Shown here piece by piece: positions 30,401-37,550 of a stretch of 64,000 nucleotides of DNA. The position numbers and the translations under genes were made by a program. Source of the DNA: Acanthaster planci (taxonomy: Eukaryota > Echinodermata > Asteroidea > Valvatida > Acanthasteridae); assembly GCF_001949145.1 (NCBI RefSeq), contig NW_019091409.1, positions 579,338 through 643,337 of the forward strand, read 5' to 3'. The notes under the pieces were generated by a model. The model did not search any database. It saw only the letters and a list, made by a program, of their open reading frames with translations, and had not been told where the DNA came from. The first letter of the stretch is position 1, and each line of letters begins with the position of its first letter.

Positions 30401-30924
30401 GTGACAAAGTTGGGGACACCCAACTTTGGTTTGAAAGAAAAACTTTATGAAATACAGAACACAGGCACGCATGGAGTAGCACGAAACTGTGTTCAAATTA
30501 AACAGAGAAAGAAACCACAGTGAGTGAAAAAATGATAGACTGCAAGAAGAAATGGAAAGAGGACGGGATGGCAGAGAGGGCAAAATCAATGGAACAAAAG
30601 GATATCGGAGTTATGTGAAGCAATCTTTTAACACCTCTAATACTACCTTTTGCTTCACCCATTTTTTTAAACTTAAAGGTGTGTGCCAGTCCAAAATTAA
30701 TTTGGCAGCCTCAGGAAGTCTTCCTTGTATACAACCAAAACTTTTACTAGCTACACGACAGAGGAAGTTAATAGAAAACATGAAATTCATATTAATTCTA
30801 GCAGTTAAAGATATAGCCCACTAAATCTTACCTAATGACAACATCCTGAAAGTAAATAATGACCACACAATTTCAGGCAACACTCAACAAGAATTAGCGT
30901 GTGAAGTCAACCCTACCTTGACAT
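902..30924 (-). CDS. Large multidomain protein: beta-repeat / FBA / DUF4062 / NACHT / TPR (nephrocystin-3/TTC41-like C-terminal half)
   Basis: Hand-built model. Coding exons in transcription order: 30917-30924 (possible), 29781-29926 (ATG at 29907 or in frame from 30924), 28481-28546, 26028-27413, 25605-25772, 23826-23968, 22811-22915, 22271-22382, 21367-21479, 18982-19080, 17783-17855, 17013-17110, 16364-16565, 15314-15526, 14197-14360, 13049-13189, 12302-12472, 11765-11977, 11188-11340, 10647-10993, 10145-10311, 9580-9659, 8735-8926, 8089-8222, 7259-7343, 6281-6478, 5387-5524, 4732-4874, 3934-4057, 3072-3217, 2589-2709, 1496-1737, 902-1064 (stop TAA at 902-904). All have GT donors, AG acceptors and matching phases. 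From the ATG at 29907 the CDS is 6027 nt, 2008 residues. The architecture suggests a cytosolic STAND-type NTPase with ligand-binding N-terminal modules. The NACHT/TPR half resembles NPHP3 and TTC41; the rest is unlike them. The weakest join is between 21367 and 19080, where a 2.3-kb intron could hide an exon or separate two genes. Confidence 0.8.
6758..6897. repeat. hAT-like MITE
   Basis: This 140-bp element has imperfect terminal inverted repeats AGGGTTCATA / TACGAACCCT. The interior is full of the word CCATGACTTTCC. AGGGTTCG ends are typical of non-autonomous hAT elements. No clear 8-bp target duplication is visible. It lies in an intron of the large gene. Confidence 0.5.
7259..10993 (-). 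CDS. NACHT NTPase exons of the large protein
   Basis: Exons 10647-10993, 10145-10311, 9580-9659, 8735-8926, 8089-8222 and 7259-7343 cover about residues 1250-1584. Visible motifs are the P-loop GESGSGKSA (about 1319-1327), FLFMHFIGSS, Walker B VVLVLDALNQL (about 1404-1414), then TWIPKELPKNVVMIAST, the sensor-like strand typical of NACHT/STAND NTPases. WPTMRVHPL and NPLYLKSLLDE follow, as in NPHP3/TEP1-like proteins. LVRDATTALWCSHRGLSEQE is the usual winged-helix-like segment after the NTPase. All catalytic residues needed for nucleotide binding look intact. The protein is expected to be an ATP/GTP-driven switch; its ligand is unknown. Confidence 0.92.
11188..11977 (-). CDS. Acidic and basic linker exons between DUF4062 and NACHT
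   Basis: Exon 11765-11977 carries a block of aspartate and glutamate (seven Glu in a row) followed by Lys/Glu/Asp repeats ending NDADKKDE. Exon 11188-11340 starts with a Lys-rich run and then becomes an amphipathic segment with three Gln in a row. Together they cover about residues 1128-1249. The segment is probably a flexible charged spacer. The coding DNA of the acidic run is nearly pure GA on the minus strand, so it is prone to slippage and length variation. Confidence 0.85.
12302..14360 (-). CDS. DUF4062-like domain exons of the large protein
   Basis: Exons 14197-14360, 13049-13189 and 12302-12472 encode about residues 969-1127. A basic run leads to IRIFVSSTFKDFKEERE (about 1007-1023), followed by FFTYVDLRWGITESQT and then EKCRPYFVCLMGDRYGW. 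These three blocks are the hallmark of the DUF4062-type module found before NACHT domains in NPHP3-like, NWD and TEP1-like proteins, where it resembles a TIR-like Rossmann fold. Phases are all 0 after the first exon. In the earlier orientation of the gene the domain follows FBA, which is unusual. Confidence 0.9.
15314..19080 (-). CDS. FBA (F-box-associated) domain exons of the large protein
   Basis: Exons 18982-19080, 17783-17855, 17013-17110, 16364-16565 and 15314-15526 encode about residues 741-969. The first ~180 residues carry the FBA landmarks in order: NLLINPSGE; then a W-x-YSGNWKV-EGGD strand; ISSHMWCTKYQEVEL; a strand with FKNYGRGVRSVGIES; and KDDKFWAGHFG near the end. In FBXO2/FBXO6-type proteins and NCCRP1 this beta-sandwich binds high-mannose glycans or acts as a lectin-like module. 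No F-box is visible before it. After the FBA domain the last exon gives a short helical linker rich in Gln, Glu and Leu (about 945-969) that runs straight into the DUF4062-like exon by phase 1. Family assignment is from memory of the domain pattern. Confidence 0.85.
15585..15830 (-). repeat. MITE with GGG(T/C)AATTCCAGAAATT inverted ends, uninterrupted copy
   Basis: About 246 bp, largely palindromic at its ends: GGGCAATTCCAGAAATTAGGG at the left and TCGAATTTCTGGAATTACCC at the right. The reverse complement aligns along its length with 24107-24692, where the same element carries an insertion. At the matching place this copy has a single TTAA (GAATTAATGC in reverse complement), which is an empty insertion site. 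It is intronic, and codes for nothing. Confidence 0.8.
18837..18917. repeat. Very short (81-bp) member of the TTAA/CCACTT MITE family
   Basis: TTAA at 18837-18840 and 18914-18917. The left end CCACTTCGTGCCGGGGCA is identical in its first 13 bases to the left end of the 47806 copy. The right end is GTTAGTGG. The GC-rich stem GTGCCGG / CCGGCA remains. It looks like an internal-deletion derivative of the ~595-bp element. Confidence 0.65.
20098..20246 (+). repeat. 150-bp MITE with GTACCGAAGTG ends, copy 1
   Basis: The left end is AGCGTACCGAAGTGTGACGTCA and the right end is TGACGTATTCACTTTGGTACTCTATA. The interior has TTACACACTAA and several ACGCGC words. The reverse complement matches 34949-35102 over its whole length. 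It is in an intron of the large gene. Confidence 0.75.
21367..25772 (-). CDS. Middle exons of the large protein, domain unrecognised
   Basis: Exons 25605-25772, 23826-23968, 22811-22915, 22271-22382 and 21367-21479 encode about residues 527-740. The first continues the beta-rich style and contains YRIVNQPQGVLYAVNLGG. The next has two Cys and several Asn/His residues and ends EFADEMSYD. The third begins IPVNKSGNLTMKLY. The fourth has EIPEVVPKYTAKIVSIPFES, and the fifth ends in a Glu/Lys-rich segment just before the FBA domain. All phases join (1-0-0-1-0). The third exon uses cttctag|ATACC after a good pyrimidine tract, not the nearer aatcag, which would break frame. I know no family for this stretch. 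The introns contain MITE copies, including the nested insertion at 24107-24692. Confidence 0.65.
24107..24692 (+). repeat. MITE with GGGTTACTCCAGAAATT ends, interrupted copy
   Basis: Its outer ends are GGGTTACTCCAGAAATTAAG and TAATTTCTGGAATTAACC. The two halves (24107-24215 and about 24550-24692) match the uninterrupted copy at 15585-15830. A 334-bp foreign segment splits it at a duplicated TTAA. The word ATAAATCATTCC occurs just outside both ends and may reflect the target duplication, though it is offset by a few bases at the left. Confidence 0.75.
24212..24553. mobile_element. piggyBac-like MITE (TTAA target site) nested in another MITE
   Basis: TTAA stands at both ends (24212-24215 and 24550-24553). 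The inner inverted repeat is CCCTCCTATG / CATAGGAGGG and the interior is 334 bp with no coding capacity. Ends starting CCC next to TTAA are the signature of piggyBac-family transposition. The uninterrupted paralogue at 15585-15830 has only one TTAA at this place, which directly confirms the insertion and its target duplication. Confidence 0.85.
24844..25435 (-). repeat. TTAA/CCACTT MITE family, copy in reverse orientation
   Basis: About 592 bp. The right end is GGCAAGTGG followed by TTAA (25432-25435); the left end is decayed (TCAACTATTTGCTGCAG at 24844). The interior aligns in reverse complement with 29109-29708 and 47806-48399. It shares the words TTGTAACAAAAGACC and AGCTGGGG in the same order. 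It lies in an intron of the large gene. Confidence 0.7.
26028..27413 (-). CDS. Repeat exon of the large protein: three ~70-residue beta-rich repeats
   Basis: This single 1386-bp exon (phase 1 in, phase 1 out) covers about residues 65-527. Three tandem units can be aligned by eye at about 98-165, 211-279 and 315-386. Each has a hydrophobic strand of the type ALLVLCS, a variable loop, a YLV/YFV-like strand, and an ending with W-F-S or D-W-F followed by L-x-V/I-x-GPS and an aromatic strand. Several Cys are spaced similarly between units. After the repeats comes a non-repeated part with a hydrophobic pattern. The acceptor is atacatag|CTGAC and the donor GGTCG|gtgaat. That donor is confirmed by phase against the next exon: the alternative CAG|gtcggt would give an early stop. 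I do not recognise the family; the fold could be a lectin-like or jelly-roll type, which is inference only. Confidence 0.75.
28481..29926 (-). CDS. N-terminal exons of the large protein: short basic segment
   Basis: Exon 29781-29926 and exon 28481-28546 encode about 64 residues before the repeat exon. The first exon is rich in Lys, Ala and Val and begins MGTKVSKQQ if translation starts at 29907. That has Gly2 and Ser6-Lys7, the pattern of an N-myristoylation signal. A potential upstream mini-exon at 30917-30924 (ATGTCAAG followed by gtaggg) would splice in frame and put nine residues in front, abolishing the signal. The second exon is a Pro/Lys-rich linker ending KDIKTV. A 600-bp MITE (29109-29708) lies in the intron between them. 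Confidence 0.6.
29109..29708 (+). repeat. TTAA/CCACTT MITE family, full copy
   Basis: 600 bp including TTAA at both ends (29109-29112 and 29705-29708). The inverted ends are CCACTTCCTGCC and GGCAGCAAGTGG. It shares the words AGCTGGGGAGCCCG, CTTGTAACAAAAGACC and CTGAAATA with the other copies. There is no transposase frame, so it is non-autonomous; the TTAA target suggests mobilisation by a piggyBac-type enzyme. Confidence 0.8.
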
Positions 30925-32600
30925 GGTTTTAGCTTGTTTTCCTTTTTTCTTCAAATTTGATTCTTCTCTTAAGATAACCCGATTTCAGACATGCCAAAGT
31001 TTGTCATATCTGTCTAGCGTGCCTCGTGAACAGAGTACATCATGATACTGGTGCATGTACTTCTGGTGGTAAGTACACTTGACAAAACTTGCTTGGCATG
31101 CTTACTGAGTACTCATGATTTTCGTGATCAGCATGACATCACTGGATCTTATTTCTTGACCCTGATTGGTCAGAGCCATTGGTGACTGCTGTGTTTAACC
31201 CCTCTGGACTCAGAGGGGCATGAGTGGTGGTGTGGTCAGTTGCGAAAACTCCACACATACATGTATGTATATTATTGTCCAATACACTACATGTACACTT
31301 CTACGCCCTTTTTTTTTGGATAAGACTATGGCTGCATCCGAATCTGTTATCTACATGTACAGCTACATGTCGGTCTAGGACATCACTCCATTGGAAATAT
31401 GTGCAGACAATAGACCTCGCCATACATGCGGCTCTGGACAACCGTTTCGGACAGGACCTGAAAGTTCCAAATACTGTATGTATAGTAATTTTCACAGTGT
31501 TAGACCTGTGTCCTAAAGTCAAATTTAGCAGGGAAAACATTGAACCATTTGAATTTTTCAGACCGGTCTCATACTAGGGTTTATGTATAGGGTGTCAAGT
31601 GATGTCTGTAAACAGAACTCTTTCCCATTTCACCCTTTCACTGAAAATAGGCCTAGGCCGATCTAAATTTCACTGTTCCATGCAATAATATTGTCGTTCA
31701 CGCATATGAATATTCGTGTGCCTACATTTCCCATCATGTATTTTTTTGTTTACAATGCACGCTGACGTAATTTGAACCTTCTAAGATTCAAACGTCACTT
31801 GTCCTTATTTGGTGGCAAAGATGTGGAAAATCAAGGCATTTCCGGTGAGCATTTAGATTAGCTTACTTGTAGGGACATACAAGTATTTTTTCAAATCTCG
31901 GCAACTTACAATTATGCAATAATTTCAATGACCCAGATAATGGCACAAATTCCAAACGAACTTTACAAGCGTAAATTATCTGCAAGTCAAACTACAGACG
32001 ATCACTTTTAGGGGATTTTTTTTCTGAACAACAGAGGGCATGAAAAACATGGAGCATCAGAAGGGGCCTTGCAGTTTATAAATTGTTACACATAAGAGAC
32101 ATAATAAAAAACGGATCTGTATAGGATGCTTAATATTTCTGGGGAATATTTGTAAAACGTCATTTTCCTGGTACATGTATATTTCTAGTATTTCTGGAGT
32201 ATTTGAGTTGCCATGTTAGCACAATCTGTTCCTATCTTACATGCAGGTCCAATTACAGGTATTGTAAAGCAAGCTGTAACCCATAGGCCCTAGGCCTGCA
32301 TTACGTTATGGTTGGTAGTTCACGGGATAAAAAAGGTCACTAATGTATTGCCCTGTCCTTAATGATGTAATTTTTATGTGGAAGCATCTCTACCTGTATG
32401 TGAAATATTTTTAGAGATGTTTCTGTTTTGTTGAATAACATAAAAATAATATTTTTTCAGTTGTAACAACAAAAATAATTTGTACAAATAAAACCAACAA
32501 AAAAGACACCGGGTACTCTCTCCGTTGTTGGCTGACACGAGTGTAAATCGTGTTTTAATTGGCAGAACATGTGCACCGGTCCTTTTCAACCAAGGGCTGA
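30925..32600. other. Region upstream of the large gene, no gene recognised
   Basis: This AT-rich sequence should contain the promoter and any non-coding first exon of the large minus-strand gene. I could not locate a TATA box or a transcription start with confidence. No coding frame of convincing composition is present. Confidence 0.4.
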
Positions 32601-32629
32601 AGGCTACAGGTGCTACTCTCCCACCGTGA

Positions 32630-33540
32630 TGACCAAAGCATATTGGGAAGTTATCGATGAGCAGAAATCCATCCATCCAGAATTTAGAATTCCTGAAGCA
32701 ACACTTCGGGATCATGTTTGAGGGAGAATCAGAGCTGAAGTAATGAAACCTGGGAGAGATCCTCTCTTCTTGAAGAGCCTGAATTAAAAGTTAGAAAGCC
32801 AAGAGGTCTTGAGCTCTTTCGAGCAAAGGCTACATCAGAAGAGGTGGTAGCAATATACATGTACTACGAGCTGGATAATATCATGACCAAGCGCAACTTA
32901 AAGATGTCACCAGAAAGAATATACAACACTGATGCAGAGGGCCAGAAGTTCAATCCCACTCTACCCTCAATCATCACAGCACAAATATCAACACCTGCCG
33001 TTACACCTGGCAAAAGATCGCCCAATTACTATCAGACCTGTAGGTTGTGGCAACGCCCAGGGGCAGCAGATACCCCCGCTGTATTTCCCAGCAAAAGGAT
33101 GAGACCGGAGCTCCTTAATGACAGCTCCACCAGCACTGACAGAACAGTGAGTGAAACCGGATGGTCCATTCCAAGTCAGACATCTTCATGACATACTAAA
33201 CTCATTTTCAGAGGTCCTCTGTGCGAGTCACACATTTCACTGACAGTGCCTGACGTGGCAAAGAAGAATAACATTGTACTCTTTCTTCTACCGGCACACA
33301 CCAGCCACATACTTCAGCCCCTGGATGTTGGCTGCTTTGGACCCTTTCTGAGGGTGTACAATGCAGAATGCTACAGGTACATACGGGCCAACTCTTGTAT
33401 CGGAATCGACAAATTTGCAATATGCGGGTTGGTGTACAAGGGTTATGAGATGGCACTCTCACCAAGAAACAAAAAAAAGGTCTACACGGTAGTGGCCAAT
33501 TCTGGAGGGCACTCGACGCGCTGAAAACCGTCACTATTTC
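32630..33540 (+). pseudogene. Decayed pogo/Tigger-type DDE transposase
   Basis: Fragments of a pogo/Tigger transposase occur in order but in broken frames. First is a helix-turn-helix-like IPEATLRDHV followed by an in-frame stop (about 32690-32730). Next is ERIYNTDAEGQKFNP (about 32918-32965), equivalent to the YNxDExG block. Last comes SHISLTVPDVAKKNN followed by HTSHILQPLDVGCFGPF (about 33224-33355), the diagnostic C-terminal block. The D-G-H of the second catalytic Asp is lost just before SHISL, and the sequence between 32990 and 33190 is not recognisable. It is inactive. Confidence 0.7.
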
Positions 33541-33562
33541 ATGTAAAAACTTTGTTGAACGC
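33481..33562 (+). repeat. Short repeat GGTAGTGGCCAATTCTGGAG, copy 1
   Basis: This 80-bp unit begins near GGTAGTGGCCAATTCTGG and ends AACTTTGTTGAACGC. It is shared in the same orientation with 35771-35852. It follows directly on the decayed transposase and may be part of that element's 3' end. Confidence 0.6.
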
Positions 33563-34948
33563 ATTTATTTCACGTCTTCACGTCTTGGGGACGATGAATG
33601 TTTGAAGGCCGTGCTAACCTGGACCCACTTGAAATTTTTGTTGCGACGTCAGACGACTGAGAGCCGAAGACACATTCTACTGTCCATGTCATAGTACGCC
33701 CTGCAAACTGGTACCAGTGAAGGGATGACTGACCTACCAGTATTGACCGATGGAATACCCGTTGAAGTCTGTGTTTGTCATCTCTTTGAAGCTAGCTGGT
33801 GTCTCCATTTGCTTGGGCCTAGTGGACTCAAAATATCCACAATTTTTGGAATTTTGACTAGTCCTCCATGAAGTTGACAAGGTATTTTACGGTTATGTAG
33901 TCCAAACATTAAATAGGCACTGCATAAATTGCAGACATAGGGCTACACAGGACCCTCGTAGAATGACATAACATCCATCACGCAACCGTGTGAACATTGA
34001 ATTCAGCCAAGCCGAAGTCACAGATTTCAAGACAATGATGATTGCAGTGTATATACGTATGCTTATTCATCTTGGATGTACATTATCCAGTAGGTACCAA
34101 CACTAGGTGGCTTAGATAGAGGTGTTCTAAAAAGCTTCAATTTATTCCTTTCAAATGAGTGGACTTGATGGGGCACTCAAATGAGTGGTCTTAGGGGGGT
34201 TCATTACCTTTAGCACTCTGTTCCTATTTTATGGGAACAAATTCTACTTTTTCGAAGTAACTTATCTAAACAAGTTGTTGGTGATGTCCTCTTACATATC
34301 AGAAAGAAAAGAGAACAGGGCTTTTGGTTTTTGAGAGAAATGTTTGGGTAAAACGGCAGCATACATGACCACCCCGAAGGTAGCTATGAACGACAAATAA
34401 ACGAATGTAGTCTGGTGCCTGGACCTAGCATGCCTGGATGGGGATTCGTATTGATGAATCCAAAGAGCCTGATTCGGGTAACTGGACGAAAAACAAAATG
34501 GCGTGATTCAACTGAGTGGTAGTCTTTTGCCAAACTTGGGTTAGAAATTTGAAGTTTCCATGCTTACATATTGTAAATATTTACCTAAACTACGCCCATC
34601 AGGATTGAGTAATGGTTCCTTAAGGTCAAAATGTTAGTTAGTTTGAGAAAGTGGACTCTGTTTCCTTATTATAGGAACAGGGTGCAATAGTAATGAACCC
34701 CGTCTTAGATGCACGAACATTGCCAATTCGAGGTAATATTTTTTCAGCCATGTTCTATTTTTTGCTCTGCCTCATATGCCTTATGCTTATTATGGTTATA
34801 CCCAAAATGGGTGTAATTATTCTTCTATAGGCCTAATAAAAATTTGAAGCCAGTCGTTCCCTACGCAAAATGAATAGAGGACTAGGTCTACGCTTTAATT
34901 TCCCTGTAGCCACATAGCCCCCCCCATAATGTCTTACGTGACATAGCC

Positions 34949-35102
34949 TATAGAGTACCGAAGTGAATACGTCATGCGCACATTTTGTGTGTAAAAGGCA
35001 TTAGTGCAAGAACCAGCACGTGAACCAACACACGCGCGTACTCCGTTCGTTTGCACTGCACTTTCTGGTTCACAGTGACGTCACACTTCGGTACTCTATA
35101 GC
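34949..35102 (-). repeat. 150-bp MITE with GAGTACCGAAGTG ends, copy 2
   Basis: The ends are TATAGAGTACCGAAGTG and CACTTCGGTACTCTATA, a perfect 17-bp inverted repeat including possible TA/TATA target bases. It is the same element as 20098-20246 in opposite orientation and is less decayed. It is intergenic. Confidence 0.8.
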
Positions 35103-35770
35103 ATAGCCTACATACTAGCCCAGGTGGACTCCCTGGTTGTACTTCGTAATGAAATGAAGGCAACTTCTAACCTGGGATAGCCTTAGCCCCACTAGTCCAA
35201 GGATAAATCGGGAGTGAGAGTCCGTGCCACACTAGTGGGGCTAACAGCATACATGATGTACAGTGTACATGACATACTGCTTTGACGTGCATGCACCAAC
35301 GTAACGTGACCAAGACTTAAGAGTAAAAATGAATCGAAGTTATTTAGCACGCCATTGTAGCTCGTTATAGTCATCACATGTTGACAGGTTTTGGACTTGT
35401 TCATGTACATGTATACATGTATATTACAGAACCTCTACCCACATGACATACTTGCCTACTATGCCAGCTCGCTGAACTGTCAGGTACTCGTACTAGCGCT
35501 ATGCCCGCGCCGCTGGCATGCTCAAGTTGTGTACACACTTACGTACGTTGCGTCGCATGGCGATAAGTTGATTGTACTTTGTCGAGGCAATGTTTAGTTT
35601 TCGCTAAAAGCATGCAACCTTAATCTGCAAATAAACTACTGCATCTTTGATCTGCAGATCTCGTGCATACTTATAGATTATGTATTTTCCTTTCTCATGT
35701 AGAAAGTAGTAGGATTCTGGTTAAATGCAAGTATCTTGTTAACTGTAGGAAAATTCAGACACGAAACAAG

Positions 35771-35852
35771 TCTAGATGGTAGTGGCCAATTCTGGAGGGC
35801 GCTCGCCGCTCCGAAATCAGCAATATTCACTGTAAAACCTTTGTTGAACGCG
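35771..35852 (+). repeat. Short repeat GGTAGTGGCCAATTCTGGAG, copy 2
   Basis: About 80 bp matching 33481-33562 in direct orientation, with high identity at both ends and divergence in the middle. No transposase remains beside this copy. Confidence 0.6.
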
Positions 35853-37550
35853 GGTGCGAAACCTAAAAAACAACGAATACATTGACAGATGTATCCCTTC
35901 TCTTTCCGAAGCTGATTTTTAAACTTACAATATGCAGACGTACTCCTCAGCCTCGGGAAATTCACTTTTTGTGGTGACTGGCTGTCTGTAGTCACTGTCG
36001 CCGTGAAAACTTGGTAGTCACTCCCCACCTGTGCGTTTTGCAATTATTGTCAGCTTGGGGAGAGGCATTCCGGGGGGGGAACCACATGCCAATTTTAAAA
36101 ACTATTTGTTTTATAGAAAGTGTCGACACTTTATCACATGTACTTTCCTTTTGAGGGATTTTAATCCCCCCCCCAAAAAAAATGATGCTCTTCATGAAAT
36201 GGAAAGTCCAGATTTACAAGGCTCCTTTCCACTTTCCACTCGGGTCTGTAGCCACTTACAACGGGGCATTGTTGTTTTTCATTGTAATTAATAACTTATG
36301 CCCAAAGAGGAACAGGTTGAGAGCTTCATGGGCATCAATCATGGGGGACGGGGGGACATCCCCCCGTACCTTCAAGTTGGGGGATATTTTATTACTATAT
36401 ACATGCACTAACTCATATATAAGCTCATCCAGACTCAACTGATGCAAAATATCATCCATATTGAAAAACCAGAAACCTCGAGAGGGACTACCACTTAGGG
36501 GTGCAGTCTACTAATATAATTCGAGTGAGAATTTCTGGCCAGCTCACTCTCGCAATTCAAGTGCCTCCCACAGTATCATTCCAAAAAGGAGAATGTTTGT
36601 TGTTTGGCCCCCAAAATGGTGAGATTGTGTAAATCGTTGCCAGGATCAACTCCCTGGGGCTTTTATCTGAGAGCAGAGTGGCTAAAAAATACCGCTAAAA
36701 ATGGTCCTAAGTGCCCGAGAAAGTTGAAGATTGCCACTCGAAAAATGGCTGCAAGCAGACTTCGGAAAAATCACTTTCCGGGGGGTGATGTCGTTTTGTG
36801 GGTATAATTAAAAATTTAATTGATTAAACCACAAAAAAATAAAACGAAATTCAAACATGTGTTTCAGAAATCTCAGGGATGTTGGTATGCATGTCATTGG
36901 GCCCTGGACAATGCTGATTTTACACTGTTTTCAATGGGGATTGAATTAGTGGAGCGCATTCGTCTTGAACTTAGTTGAGTTAAATTCAGGATTACGGCCT
37001 GATCACTTTTCGTCTCAATTCTATGGGGGTTAGCCATGAAAATCTTTTTTTATTCGCCTTTTCCCGAAGATACCCCCAAACAGTAGTAAAACTACACGGT
37101 GTACTCAGCTCTGAATGTAACCGCCCGGCTCTATTTAGTTAAAATAGGTGGAGCTTTATGCGAAAGAAACACCCCGAACTGGAAACTACCAGTCCCAAAC
37201 AAATTCGTTATTTATAAAAATATTCTATGATCCCTCTTGATTATGGCCTGTCTTATTGTAAAAATCCCTTGGGACCAGGAAATATTAATGAGCTCGCGCG
37301 AAGGAATACAACGATTTGGAGGAATGCACCCTTCAAGGAGATCAACGAAGAGTGGGTGCGTATCTTAGCGCGTAAATGCATTTTGACGCGAAACGCTCGC
37401 GTAATCGTACTAAAGAACTGTCCTCCACAAAGCTCCACTCACTGCTAAGGTCTTTGAAAGTGTGCATCCACATCGATGACTGCCTGAGTTAACGTTGAAG
37501 TCGCAAATATCTTGTAAAATAGCATATTCCGATCCTGATAAGCAATAACA
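35853..37550. other. Intergenic region before the helix-hairpin-helix gene
   Basis: No convincing exon or element ends were found. Homopolymer runs of C/G and A are frequent, as in CCCCCCCCAAAAAAA near 36165. The last few hundred bases should contain the promoter of the plus-strand gene at 37551. Confidence 0.4.
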
